This document shows positions 45,034 through 53,766 of a DNA stretch of 64,000 bases, one piece after another. Every line of letters begins with the position of its first letter. Within the stretch, counting starts at the first letter, position 1. This DNA comes from Paenibacillus sp. Soil750. Lineage in GTDB: Bacteria > Bacillota > Bacilli > Paenibacillales > NBRC-103111. The notes beneath the pieces are model-generated. The model did not search any database. It was not told the origin of the DNA and saw only the letters and a program-made list of their open reading frames with translations. Location of the stretch: positions 301,422-365,421 of the forward strand of contig NZ_LMSD01000041.1 in the NCBI RefSeq assembly GCF_001428045.1, given 5' to 3'. Both the position numbers and the translations under genes were made by a program.

Positions 45034-45999
45034 ATGAGTGTTACACTTACAGAGGCGGAACGAAAAACAGCTCACGCCAAGCCGAAGATCAAAGGTAGCG
45101 GCCGTTGGAAGCTGGTTGTCACTAATTATGATTTATACCTTTTATTAATCCCAGGGATACTATTTTTGCTTATATTCAAATATGCGCCTATGTATGGGAT
45201 TATCATCGCATTTCAAGACTTTAATATTTTCGATGGGTTTATGGGAAGTAAGTTTGTAGGTCTGGATCAATTCGAGAAGCTGATCCATTCCGAAGAGTTT
45301 TATCAGGTTTTCGTGAATACCTTGTTGATCAGTGTTTACAAAATTGTGCTTCTTTTTCCGATACCGATCATCATTGCACTTTTCTTAAATGAGGTTCGGA
45401 AGGCTTTTTTCAAGAAGACGATTCAAACGATTATCTTTCTACCACATTTCTTATCATGGGTCATCATATCAGGGTTATTTATTAATATCCTGTCCCCATC
45501 AGGCGGTCTAGTGAACAATGTGATTGAGTGGTTCGGAGGGACACCGATTTCCTTCTTCCTGGACAACCAATTCTTCCGAAGCGTGGTCGTATTCACCGCT
45601 GGTTGGAAAGAATCAGGCTGGAACGCCATTATTTTTATCGCAGCTATTGCAGGTATTGAGCAGGAACAGTATGAAGCTGCATCCATTGATGGCGCAGGCC
45701 GCATTAGACAAATGCTTCACATTACGTTGCCAGGCATTGTACCAACCATCGTTTTGATCTTGATTTTACGTATGGGTTACTTGCTTGAAGCGGGTACGGA
45801 GCAAATATTAACGATGTACAATTCTGTCGTGTATCAATCAGGTGATGTGATCGGGACTTTCGTCTATCGTCAAGGGCTCGGTCAACAAGATTATAGTTTT
45901 AGTACAGCAGTCGGGTTGTTCAACTCTCTTGTTGGGTTTATCTTGATCGTTGCAGGTAATGAACTTAGCAAAAAGCTGATCAAGCGAAGCATATGGTAG
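45034..45999 (+). CDS. ABC importer permease, LplB type
   Basis: The 321-residue permease has six membrane helices, the family block IFKYAPMYGIIIAFQDFNIF, FLPHFLSWVIISGLFINIL and the EAA loop YEAASIDGAGRIRQMLHITL. GGAGGTGA precedes the ATG. It is the first gene of a three-gene importer operon and has its own regulated promoter. No ATPase gene is present. Confidence 0.93.
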   Translation: MSVTLTEAERKTAHAKPKIKGSGRWKLVVTNYDLYLLLIPGILFLLIFKYAPMYGIIIAFQDFNIFDGFMGSKFVGLDQFEKLIHSEEFYQVFVNTLLISVYKIVLLFPIPIIIALFLNEVRKAFFKKTIQTIIFLPHFLSWVIISGLFINILSPSGGLVNNVIEWFGGTPISFFLDNQFFRSVVVFTAGWKESGWNAIIFIAAIAGIEQEQYEAASIDGAGRIRQMLHITLPGIVPTIVLILILRMGYLLEAGTEQILTMYNSVVYQSGDVIGTFVYRQGLGQQDYSFSTAVGLFNSLVGFILIVAGNELSKKLIKRSIW

Positions 46000-46011
46000 G
46001 GGGGGCAGAGC

Positions 46012-46887
46012 ATGCATAAGAAAACACTGAGTGATTGGACCTTTGACATTTGTATTTATCTTGTTTTACTCCTGTGCGGCTTAGCTACTTTGCTGCCACT
46101 AGCGAATATTTTATCCAAAGCAATTAGTGAAGAATCAGCTGTAGTTTCCGGCAAAGTTGGCATTATCCCAGTCGGCTTCCAGTTAGATACGATGAAATAT
46201 GTGGTGTCGTCCAGCCAATTCCTCCATTCCATTGGGATATCGCTCCTAATTACGGTTGTAGGAACAGTGATTGCGATTCTGGTGACAGCGTTAACAGCTT
46301 ATCCATTGTCCAAAAGGCATCTACCCGGTATTTCTTTTATTATGGTGCTGTTCATATTCACGATGATGTTTAATGGCGGTATTATTCCGAATTACTTATT
46401 GATGAAGAAACTACATTTAATCAATAGCTTATGGTCGCTGATGCTGCCTGCACTGATTAGTGTGTTCAATATGCTTGTTATCAAAAGTTACTATGAATCA
46501 TTGCCAGAGTCGCTTGAAGAGTCTGCCAAAATGGATGGCGCTCGCAATTTCACGATTCTTTGGAAAATTGTTCTACCATTAAGCGTGCCTGTCATCGCAA
46601 CGATTGCTCTTTTCTATGCGGTTTACTTCTGGAACGACTATTTTCATCCCATGCTTTACATTAATGACGCAGGTCTTAAGCCATTGCAGCTCTACTTGCG
46701 AGATATTGTCATGGATGCAGATAGCTCCAGTGCTGTGAACAAGAGCGTTGACGATATGATGAACGTATCAGCGGAAGGCATTCGAGCTGCGACCGTCATC
46801 GCTTCAATCATACCGATGTTGCTTGTTTATCCGTATTTGCAAAAGCATTTTGTCAAAGGTGTACTTATTGGATCTGTAAAAGGGTAA
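46012..46887 (+). CDS. ABC importer permease, YtcP type
   Basis: The 291-residue partner permease has six helices, the EAA loop EESAKMDGARNFTILWKIVL and the C-terminal KHFVKGVLIGSVKG. AGGGGGGGC precedes the ATG, 12 bases after the previous stop. It pairs with the permease before it. Confidence 0.93.
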   Translation: MHKKTLSDWTFDICIYLVLLLCGLATLLPLANILSKAISEESAVVSGKVGIIPVGFQLDTMKYVVSSSQFLHSIGISLLITVVGTVIAILVTALTAYPLSKRHLPGISFIMVLFIFTMMFNGGIIPNYLLMKKLHLINSLWSLMLPALISVFNMLVIKSYYESLPESLEESAKMDGARNFTILWKIVLPLSVPVIATIALFYAVYFWNDYFHPMLYINDAGLKPLQLYLRDIVMDADSSSAVNKSVDDMMNVSAEGIRAATVIASIIPMLLVYPYLQKHFVKGVLIGSVKG

Positions 46888-46905
46888 ATCTGCATTAACG
46901 CCTAT

Positions 46906-46940
46906 GATGCGAGCATCAAGGGTTTAATGATATATTAAAC
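46906..46940 (+). other. Two small stem-loops before the binding-protein gene
   Basis: GATGC-GA-GCATC (46906-46917) and GTTTAAT/ATTAAAC around GATAT (46922-46940) sit between the permease and the lipoprotein gene. Intercistronic hairpins here commonly protect the abundant binding-protein mRNA. No T-run follows. Confidence 0.4.
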
Positions 46941-46962
46941 AGAAGACTAGGGAGGTTTACAC

Positions 46963-48519
46963 ATGTTAAAAAATAACAAAAAAGTGATGCTAGTAGCTGT
47001 TGCAGCGAGCTTATCAGTAACATCTCTTGTCGCTTGCTCTTCCAAAAGCACGGATACAGGAAGCAGCACAACAGCCCCAGCTAGTACAACAGCCGCAGCT
47101 ACTGCTTCTGCTGGACCTAAACCAGAATTGAAATCGCTTCAAGTATGGCAAAAGGATGACTATAATACGTATCCAGTTGCAAAATACTTGGAACAAGCAA
47201 CAGGATATAAAGTGCAATATGATATGCTGCCACAGGACAAGCCGGCGGACAAGTTGAATATCTTGATTGCGTCTGGGGAATCTTATGATGCCATTACGAC
47301 AGGCGGATCAACAGACTTCAAAGCGTTATATGCGGATTATGCCAAAAAAGGTGCTTTAACTGACTTGGGTCCGTTGATTGACAAATTTGGACCGAACATT
47401 AAAGCGGCCATTGCCCCTTCTGCTTTGGAAGCTGCCAAAATAGATGGGAAACTTTATGCGATCCCAACAACAACGCTCTCATTTGCAGGTGAAAGTTTGT
47501 ACATTCGTCAAGACTGGCTTGAAAAAGTAGGAATGAAAGCGCCAACAACGACAGACGAGCTAACGGCTGTTCTTAAAGCCTTCAAAGAGAAAGATCCTGG
47601 CGGAAACGGTGACAAGAATATTCCTTTAACGGTAAAAGGTGAAGCTCCAATTATTCCTAACATTGCTGGTGCTTTTGGTGTACCGAATTTTTGGAATGAT
47701 GTGAATGGTAAGCTAACGCCACGATTGCTAGACCCTGCTTACAAAGACTATGTAACGTATGTTTCGGATCTCTTTAAACAAGGTTTGCTCGACAAAGAGT
47801 TCGCAGCCAATAAAGATGCTACTGCCAAAGAAAAATTCTCAAGCGGTAAAGCAGGCATGATCATGCTTCACTGGGCGGATGTCCCTGTCGTAACAGATGC
47901 ATTGGTCAAAAATATTCCTACCGCTAAAGCTGCTTTTATTCCAACGTTAAAAGGGAAAGATGGAAAAACAGGTCTAAGTGCTTCAGCAGGCTTCGATCGT
48001 ATTACTTATATTCCTAAAGCTTCCAAGCATCCGGAAGATGCGATCAAGTGGATGAACGCTAAGCTTGAGAAAGATACGTTCAGAACGATGGCAATCGGTG
48101 AAGAAAATAAACATTTTACACTTAAAGATGGTGCGTATACGCCAATTCAACCGATTTTTACGGATGAGCGAAATCAAGCCAACAACTTCTTAACGGGTAC
48201 AGACGATAGAATCTATCAAACGTATTGGCAAGCCCGTGTTCGTAAGGATATGCGTTTGTTCGATGCTTGGAATTTCATGAATACTCTTCAACCAGCAAAT
48301 ACGAGAGTTGCAGATCCGTTAGGCTTTGCTCCATTCTTACCTGAATTCTCGAAGAACTTCGCACAGCTTAACACGATGGTAAGCGACTATACGACCAAGC
48401 TTATCTTTGGTGCTGAACCGATGACGGGTATTGAAGCTTTCCAACAAAAATTCAAAACGTCAGGCGGAGACGCAAGTTACAAAGAAGTAAACGATTGGTA
48501 CGCAACTGCTAAGAAATAA
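46963..48519 (+). CDS. ABC importer solute-binding lipoprotein, LplA type
   Basis: The 518-residue lipoprotein has lipobox SLVAC (Cys25), a Ser/Thr/Ala-rich linker to about residue 50 and a family solute-binding domain (LQVWQKDDYNTYPVAKYLEQ, ESLYIRQDWLEKVG, EKFSSGKAGMIMLHWADVP). CTAGGGAGG precedes the ATG. It delivers the substrate to the two permeases before it. A perfect hairpin terminator follows. Confidence 0.93.
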   Translation: MLKNNKKVMLVAVAASLSVTSLVACSSKSTDTGSSTTAPASTTAAATASAGPKPELKSLQVWQKDDYNTYPVAKYLEQATGYKVQYDMLPQDKPADKLNILIASGESYDAITTGGSTDFKALYADYAKKGALTDLGPLIDKFGPNIKAAIAPSALEAAKIDGKLYAIPTTTLSFAGESLYIRQDWLEKVGMKAPTTTDELTAVLKAFKEKDPGGNGDKNIPLTVKGEAPIIPNIAGAFGVPNFWNDVNGKLTPRLLDPAYKDYVTYVSDLFKQGLLDKEFAANKDATAKEKFSSGKAGMIMLHWADVPVVTDALVKNIPTAKAAFIPTLKGKDGKTGLSASAGFDRITYIPKASKHPEDAIKWMNAKLEKDTFRTMAIGEENKHFTLKDGAYTPIQPIFTDERNQANNFLTGTDDRIYQTYWQARVRKDMRLFDAWNFMNTLQPANTRVADPLGFAPFLPEFSKNFAQLNTMVSDYTTKLIFGAEPMTGIEAFQQKFKTSGGDASYKEVNDWYATAKK

Positions 48520-48611
48520 ATGAAGCAAGTGTTTAGGTAATGATCTAAGTAAGGATATGGTTCCTGTATCTAAAATCATTCACTATGATAAGAATAACGT
48601 GTCATTCAATG

Positions 48612-48643
48612 CAAACCACTGGTAAATGTACCAGTGGTTTTTC
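48612..48643 (+). terminator. Terminator of the importer operon
   Basis: AAACCACTGGTA and TACCAGTGGTTT form a perfect stem around AATG, followed by a T-rich run. Confidence 0.85.
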
Positions 48644-48645
48644 TC

Positions 48646-48706
48646 TATAATTTTCGAGAGAAATCGTATGATTTTCGAGGCGTCTGAGCCTCCTGTAAGC
48701 TATAAT
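48646..48706 (+). promoter_or_regulatory. Promoter-like region with tandem half-sites upstream of the GH59 remnant
   Basis: TATAATTTTCGAG (48646-48658) and TATGATTTTCGAG (48667-48679) form a 13-bp direct repeat spaced 21 bases; TATAAT lies at 48701-48706. The first half-site starts 55 bases before the -10 box, matching the promoters at 37630 and 44941, although the motif sequence differs. Confidence 0.5.
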
Positions 48707-48713
48707 ATAGCGA

Positions 48714-49690
48714 TGACTTCACAGACGGCCGCCCAAGCGGCAATCCGAAGTATTTGTCCGATCAAGGCGGCGCATTTGAGTTCGAAACACACAGACGGTG
48801 ACTTGATCCTCCGCCAGCAAGTAACGGAAGAGCAAATCCCGATCGATTGGAAGTATCGCCGAACACCGGAACCCTATACGCTCTTCGGCAGCCTGGAATG
48901 GACCAACTATCGTTTGTCGGTAGAGGTCCAGCTGGAGCAGCAGGCAGGCTATATCGGCTTAGGCGGCCGTATCAGCTATACATCCAAAAGCAATGAGCCG
49001 CCGGAAGGCTACTGGCTGCGCATGCGACATACGGGGCGGTATGAGCTGATGAAAGGGAAATACCCCCTTTTGCAGGGAGATAAGACCGCATTAGTCCCGA
49101 ACGAATGGTACGCCTTGGAGCTGGCGTTTGAAGGCAAAACCGTCAAAGCACATTGGAACGGTGTGCAATTGTTTGAGCATGCCGATAGCGAGATTTCGAG
49201 CGGCCATGCGGCACTATTGAGCAGCTACCATCGACATGCGTTCCGCAACTTGCGGATCGAGCCAATTCGAGAATCTGCTCCTGTGGACTGTATTCGCTAC
49301 CTCAATACCCACGCAGCACTTCACTACTCTGGAGACTGGGATAGGGCCGATGGTGATTGGAATGTCTACGCACGTACGTTGGCCAAATCAGGAGCTACTG
49401 GAGCAGCGTTATCGTTCCGTTTCAAGGGGGAAGCCGCAAGCATTGTTGGAAAGAAATGTGCCGATGGTGGATTCTTTGATATTTACCTAAATGGAGCTTA
49501 TCAAGGTACGGTCGATACATACCGGCCGCAAACAGGCTTCCGCAAATCGCTATATACCGCGATCGGCCTAGATCCTCATACAGAAACCGAGATCCGGTTA
49601 GTTGTCAAAGAGATGAGGCATCCAGAATCAGCAGATACACATGTGTACATTAATGCGGTGGAGGTTGTTGCAGGACAGTTGATTACTTAA
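48714..49690 (+). pseudogene. GH59 (galactocerebrosidase-like) C-terminal lectin region, catalytic part absent
   Basis: The product of about 325 residues contains LRQQVTEEQIPIDW, PEPYTLFGSLEWTNYRLSVE and EWYALELAFEGKTVKAHWNG, which resemble the lectin-like region after the catalytic domains of GH59 galactocerebrosidases. A second beta module (FRFKGEAASIVGKKCADGG, FDIYLNGAYQGTVDTYRP) follows, as in bacterial GH59 proteins. No barrel or catalytic glutamates precede it, and a promoter-like TATAAT lies only eight bases before ATG 48714, with no ribosome binding site. The simplest reading is a deletion that fused the promoter to the gene's 3' part. An alternative start is ATG 48669. It could instead be a free-standing lectin-like protein. 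Confidence 0.55.
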
Positions 49691-49715
49691 AATGATGCGA
49701 GTAAATATGAACCTA

Positions 49716-49751
49716 AAAAAACCGTCAGGGTGATTCTCCTGACGGTTTTTA
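49716..49751. terminator. Bidirectional terminator
   Basis: AAAAACCGTCAGG and CCTGACGGTTTTT form a perfect stem around GTGATTCT. It serves the GH59 remnant on the plus strand and the small convergent gene on the minus strand. Confidence 0.85.
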
Positions 49752-49759
49752 TCGTGGGA

Positions 49760-50014
49760 TCAATAAAGGGTAGGAATAGGAGGACAGACTACGGTATCGA
49801 TAAACCGTGAATCTAAGCCATAATACAACCAAAATGATCCAGTCCATCTAAAACCTGATGTTCCGAAGGACTCTACACGAATCGGGTAAAACCAGAAACT
49901 GTCACCATTTTTTAGCCATACATAGGTGTACTGATTCACACAATCGATCATATACGAACCAGAAGCTTTTGAAGGAGTATATACTGGCGGAGGAGGCAGT
50001 TGTTGTAAACTCAT
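49760..50014 (-). CDS. Small conserved-type protein of unknown function
   Basis: This 84-residue protein is rich in aromatic residues and proline (LQQLPPPPVYTP, DCVNQYTYVWLKNGDSFWFYP, GFRWTGSFWLYYG) and has two cysteines and no signal peptide or TM helix. AAAGGAG lies about 12 bases before the ATG on the minus strand. Short aromatic proteins of this look occur in spore-forming Firmicutes. I do not recognise a function. Confidence 0.6.
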   Translation of the reverse strand: MSLQQLPPPPVYTPSKASGSYMIDCVNQYTYVWLKNGDSFWFYPIRVESFGTSGFRWTGSFWLYYGLDSRFIDTVVCPPIPTLY

Positions 50015-50133
50015 CGTTTCATTCCACTCCTTTAAAAGTAGGTACTTATCATGTATGATTCATAATATGTAGGTGAGTGACCAGTTGTTTGTGCAGATGC
50101 CTACCTATTCTCCTTCGCTTTTTCCCTCCCCCC

Positions 50134-50161
50134 ATGACAAGCCGCAAATTTGTGCTATAGT
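50134..50161 (+). promoter_or_regulatory. Sigma-A-like promoter of the membrane AraC regulator gene
   Basis: ATGACA (50134-50139), a 16-bp spacer, then TATAGT (50156-50161). A cre-like site begins 16 bases downstream. Confidence 0.5.
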
Positions 50162-50176
50162 AGAAGTAGTGATTTG

Positions 50177-50190
50177 TGAAAACGCTTTAT
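50177..50190 (+). promoter_or_regulatory. cre-like catabolite-repression site
   Basis: TGAAAACGCTTTAT matches the CcpA-binding consensus TGWAARCGYTWNCW at 13 of 14 positions. Its location just downstream of the predicted promoter would let CcpA block transcription of the regulator gene. Confidence 0.55.
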
Positions 50191-50257
50191 AAATTCTGCC
50201 TCTAATCTCATCCAGCCCTTCAATCACTCCACCTTGCAAGGAGATGTTCCATCTTAC

Positions 50258-52543
50258 ATGTTCAACATCCGAGCCAGAATGAGCACCATCTACTCACGAA
50301 TTCTCTTGTTTAACATCTTGCTCGTGATCATCCTTTCATTAGCCCCTCAGCTCATTTATATTCATTATTTCTCCACCGCCTATAATCAAGAAATCAATAG
50401 ACAGAGTACCCAAGATGTCAACAAACTGAAATATGCCGTAGATGAAACGATTCTGGATCGCGTCATTCGCTTGGTGAATATTTATTTCTCCGATATTCCA
50501 AGCAATGAAGTGCTGGCGTATCCGCTTACGCACGATATCAGCGGCAACGGCTACAAGATTGCTGAAGTTAGCAACTTTTTGACAGATATCCCCTACAAGT
50601 TGAACTTCTTGCAATCCGTTGAAGTGTGGTATACGGCGGGGAACGTGTACATTAATGATAAATATAGTTCGTATCTGGATTCGGCAGGTTCCCTCAAAAG
50701 CTTGGATGAAGCATGGATCAATGTCTTGCGTACCATGACGACCCCGAATCGATGGCTGCCTCCTCGTGTAACCACACCATCAAATACGTCGGTGATCACT
50801 TATCTTTCGAATATTCCACTGATTGATAGCCTTGCGAATCGGCAAGCTGTCGTCGCCATCAACATCAAAGAAAGCGCGATTCATAATCTCATTCAATCCT
50901 CTCCAACAGATGGTGAAGTGTTATTTATTGTAGATGAGACAGGAAAAGTACTTGTCCATAGTGACAGCCAATGGGTTGGTCACAATTTCAGCCAGAAGGA
51001 CTACGTCACAACACTCCTGCAACATTCAGAATCAGGTACGTTTGAAGCATCCGTCGATGGTGTTCAAAGTGTCGTTTCCTACGCCAAGTCCAAATATAAC
51101 AATTGGAAATATGTCTCTGTCATTTCGATCGATACCCTGTATCAAAAATCGAAGCAGCTCAAGCATTATTTGCTGATCACAACGATCATCCTACTCACTG
51201 TCAGCTTGCTATTCTCGATCTATATGACCCATTGGGCTAATAAGCCGCTGCGCAGCATCATTCAAACCATTCGCAATCTGGGAAGCTCAGACGGTCAAGA
51301 GAAGCACGCGAAGAACGAATATACGATGCTCCATCAGGTGATTGATCGTGTGTCCCATACGATCACTGATTTGAATCATCAAATGGAGACGAATAAACCA
51401 ATTATTCGCGATAAGTTCATCATGCGGCTGCTGCAAGGCGACCTCGATCAAACCGATCCGCAAGTAGCGAATATGGAGAAGATGCTCGAGTTGCATTTTG
51501 ACCGAGAGAAGACGGCATGTATGGCGCTCAAGGTTTTTGGCACTGAGGGGATAGGCCTGAAGAACGAGATGATGATCCAGTACAGCATGCTGCAGCATGT
51601 GGAAGAGCTTGGTGATTACTGGCTCTGTTCGACCATGGATAACGCAGGTCATATTATTGTGATACTTAATTATTCGAATGCTTTGGATAAGGAGAAAATT
51701 CACAGCAGTATCAGCCAACAGATGAAAGGGAAATTTGTGCTCGGATTCGGAAATGAATACGATCACGCCTACACGAATATCGCACAATCCTATACAGAAG
51801 CATGCGAGTGTTTGAATTACGCCTTCATCATGCCAACGGAGTCATGTATTGCGTATGAAGATCTGGCAATTGCGCAACGCAAAGAGCATGGCAGTGGCCT
51901 GCAAATTATCGAGCAGCTATCAGTCGCCGTACGTAATAGGAATCAGGAGATGGTGTTCTCTATTCTAGATATACTGCGGAAAGCACTTGTTTCGGGCAGA
52001 TATCATATTGATTATTGCCGCAATACGGTATTTGATGCGATTTCGATCATCCGGACAACCGCCATTTCGATGGATATCGATCTAGAGCGATTCCTTGGTT
52101 ATGACATTCGGGATTATGGCCGGAAAATGGACAATGTTGCTGATTTAACGGACTGGCTCACCGGTGTAGCTGTGCAAATTATGGAGTACCACACCACCAA
52201 TGTGACCGACGATGACCCAGGTACCGCACTAGAACGTCAGATCCTTGCCTACATTGAGCAAAATATCTACAACGAAATTTCCCTATCTTCCTTAAGTGAG
52301 GGCATTCATATGAACTCCAGCTATGTGAGTCGAATTTACAAATCGGTCATGGGATCGAATTTCTCCGAGCATTTGGCTGGGATCAAAATGAAACACGCCG
52401 AAAGCCTCCTCAGAGAAACGGACTTATCGATAAAAGAGATTGCAGCGAAGCTCGGCTATACGAGCCCTCGTTATTTTGCGAATGTGTTCAAAGAAAACTT
52501 CGGATGTACACCCAAGAGCTATCGAGATAGCCTCGAAAGCTAG
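50258..52543 (+). CDS. Membrane-bound one-component AraC regulator (dCache + AraC HTH)
   Basis: The protein of about 761 residues has TM1 (about 10-35), an extracytoplasmic dCache-like sensor (about 36-305, VLFIVDETGKVLVHSDSQWVG), TM2 (about 310-335), a HAMP-like stretch, a long linker and a C-terminal AraC HTH (ISLSSLSEGIHMNSSYVSRIY, IKEIAAKLGYTSPRYFANVF). There is no kinase domain, so sensing and DNA binding are in one membrane protein. AAGGAG lies 14 bases upstream of ATG 50258, which is long; ATG 50279 is an alternative. It presumably activates the importer/lyase genes that follow and is itself under a cre site. Confidence 0.9.
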   Translation: MFNIRARMSTIYSRILLFNILLVIILSLAPQLIYIHYFSTAYNQEINRQSTQDVNKLKYAVDETILDRVIRLVNIYFSDIPSNEVLAYPLTHDISGNGYKIAEVSNFLTDIPYKLNFLQSVEVWYTAGNVYINDKYSSYLDSAGSLKSLDEAWINVLRTMTTPNRWLPPRVTTPSNTSVITYLSNIPLIDSLANRQAVVAINIKESAIHNLIQSSPTDGEVLFIVDETGKVLVHSDSQWVGHNFSQKDYVTTLLQHSESGTFEASVDGVQSVVSYAKSKYNNWKYVSVISIDTLYQKSKQLKHYLLITTIILLTVSLLFSIYMTHWANKPLRSIIQTIRNLGSSDGQEKHAKNEYTMLHQVIDRVSHTITDLNHQMETNKPIIRDKFIMRLLQGDLDQTDPQVANMEKMLELHFDREKTACMALKVFGTEGIGLKNEMMIQYSMLQHVEELGDYWLCSTMDNAGHIIVILNYSNALDKEKIHSSISQQMKGKFVLGFGNEYDHAYTNIAQSYTEACECLNYAFIMPTESCIAYEDLAIAQRKEHGSGLQIIEQLSVAVRNRNQEMVFSILDILRKALVSGRYHIDYCRNTVFDAISIIRTTAISMDIDLERFLGYDIRDYGRKMDNVADLTDWLTGVAVQIMEYHTTNVTDDDPGTALERQILAYIEQNIYNEISLSSLSEGIHMNSSYVSRIYKSVMGSNFSEHLAGIKMKHAESLLRETDLSIKEIAAKLGYTSPRYFANVFKENFGCTPKSYRDSLES

Positions 52544-52555
52544 TCTCCCCAAGAG

Positions 52556-52587
52556 AGCTGCGATGCATTATGCATGGCAGCTTTTTC
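52556..52587 (+). terminator. Terminator after the membrane AraC regulator gene
   Basis: AGCTGC and GCAGCT form the outer stem, ATGCAT/ATGCAT the inner stem, followed by TTTTTC. The roughly 200 bases from here to the next gene hold no other gene. Confidence 0.7.
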
Positions 52588-52788
52588 GTACCCGTCAAAG
52601 CAAAAAAACAACACTGGTAAAAAAATCTGTCATCCCACAGCAGAAACATGCCACGAATCCATGTTTCGCAACAAGACGTAAAAAAAACAGCACTTCCGTA
52701 AAGTTATTGGGCGTTGTCGATCTCCCCGCATAGGCCGTACGATAAGGGCATCAAATCGCACACAAGATTTCGGAACAGGAGGCATGGC

Positions 52789-53754
52789 ATGGAGAGTAAC
52801 GCAATCATCGCTGCACAAGAAGTGAAGGAGCGCGTACCGCAGATCACGAAAGAACGTGCAATCAAGCTGTATTGGAAACAGAAATACTTTTTCTTCATGT
52901 TAATACCCGTCATCGCCTACTACCTCATCTTCCACTACGCCCCCTTATATGGGATTGTCATTGCCTTTCAGAATTACTATCCACTAAAGGGCGTTGCAGG
53001 CAGCGAATGGGCAGGGCTAGATCATTTTAAGGAGCTATTCACGGGTCTGTATTTCTTACCGGTACTTAAGAATACTCTTATCATCTCCACGTATAAATTG
53101 ATTTTTGGCTTTCCGGCGCCGATCATTCTCTGTCTCATTCTGAATGAGGTTCGCCTTGTGTTTTTTAAGAAAGCAGTTCAGACCATCACCTATTTACCGC
53201 ATTTCATTTCCTGGGTAATTCTCGGCGGCATCGTGATCGAATTTCTGTCACCGACAAGAGGTTTGATCAATGCCATCATCATGGAATTTGGCCATAAACC
53301 GATCCTCTTCGTGACGAGTGAGACCTACTTTCGGTCTATCCTAGTCCTCTCCTCCATATGGAAGGAAGTCGGTTGGTCAACGATTATCTATCTGGCTGCA
53401 ATCACAAGTGTGGATCCTGAGCTGTATGATGCGGCGGATATGGATGGGGCGGGGCGGCTGCGGAAAATATGGAACATCACGATGCCCTCGATCATGCCGG
53501 TCGTAACGATCATGTTCATTTTCGCGGTAGGCGGCATCATTAATGACGATTTTGATCAAATTTATAACTTGCTGAATGCCTCCGTCCTCTCGGTTGGAGA
53601 TGTTATTTCCACCTATACGTATCAGATTGGGCTTGTGAAAGGCGATTACAGTTTCGCAACAACTGTCGGTTTGTTCAAAAATATCATTGCCTTTGTCTTA
53701 ATTCTTCTCACCAATTATGTAGCCAAGAAAACGAATGACTATTCCCTATGGTAG
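52789..53754 (+). CDS. ABC importer permease, LplB type
   Basis: The 321-residue permease has six helices, FHYAPLYGIVIAFQNYYPL, YLPHFISWVILGGIVIEFL and the EAA loop YDAADMDGAGRLRKIWNITM. CAGGAGG before ATG 52789 fixes the start; the frame is open to 52714 without support. It begins an importer operon whose later genes include a heparinase-type lyase. No ATPase gene is present. Confidence 0.92.
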   Translation: MESNAIIAAQEVKERVPQITKERAIKLYWKQKYFFFMLIPVIAYYLIFHYAPLYGIVIAFQNYYPLKGVAGSEWAGLDHFKELFTGLYFLPVLKNTLIISTYKLIFGFPAPIILCLILNEVRLVFFKKAVQTITYLPHFISWVILGGIVIEFLSPTRGLINAIIMEFGHKPILFVTSETYFRSILVLSSIWKEVGWSTIIYLAAITSVDPELYDAADMDGAGRLRKIWNITMPSIMPVVTIMFIFAVGGIINDDFDQIYNLLNASVLSVGDVISTYTYQIGLVKGDYSFATTVGLFKNIIAFVLILLTNYVAKKTNDYSLW

Positions 53755-53766
53755 GTGATTTCCGAA

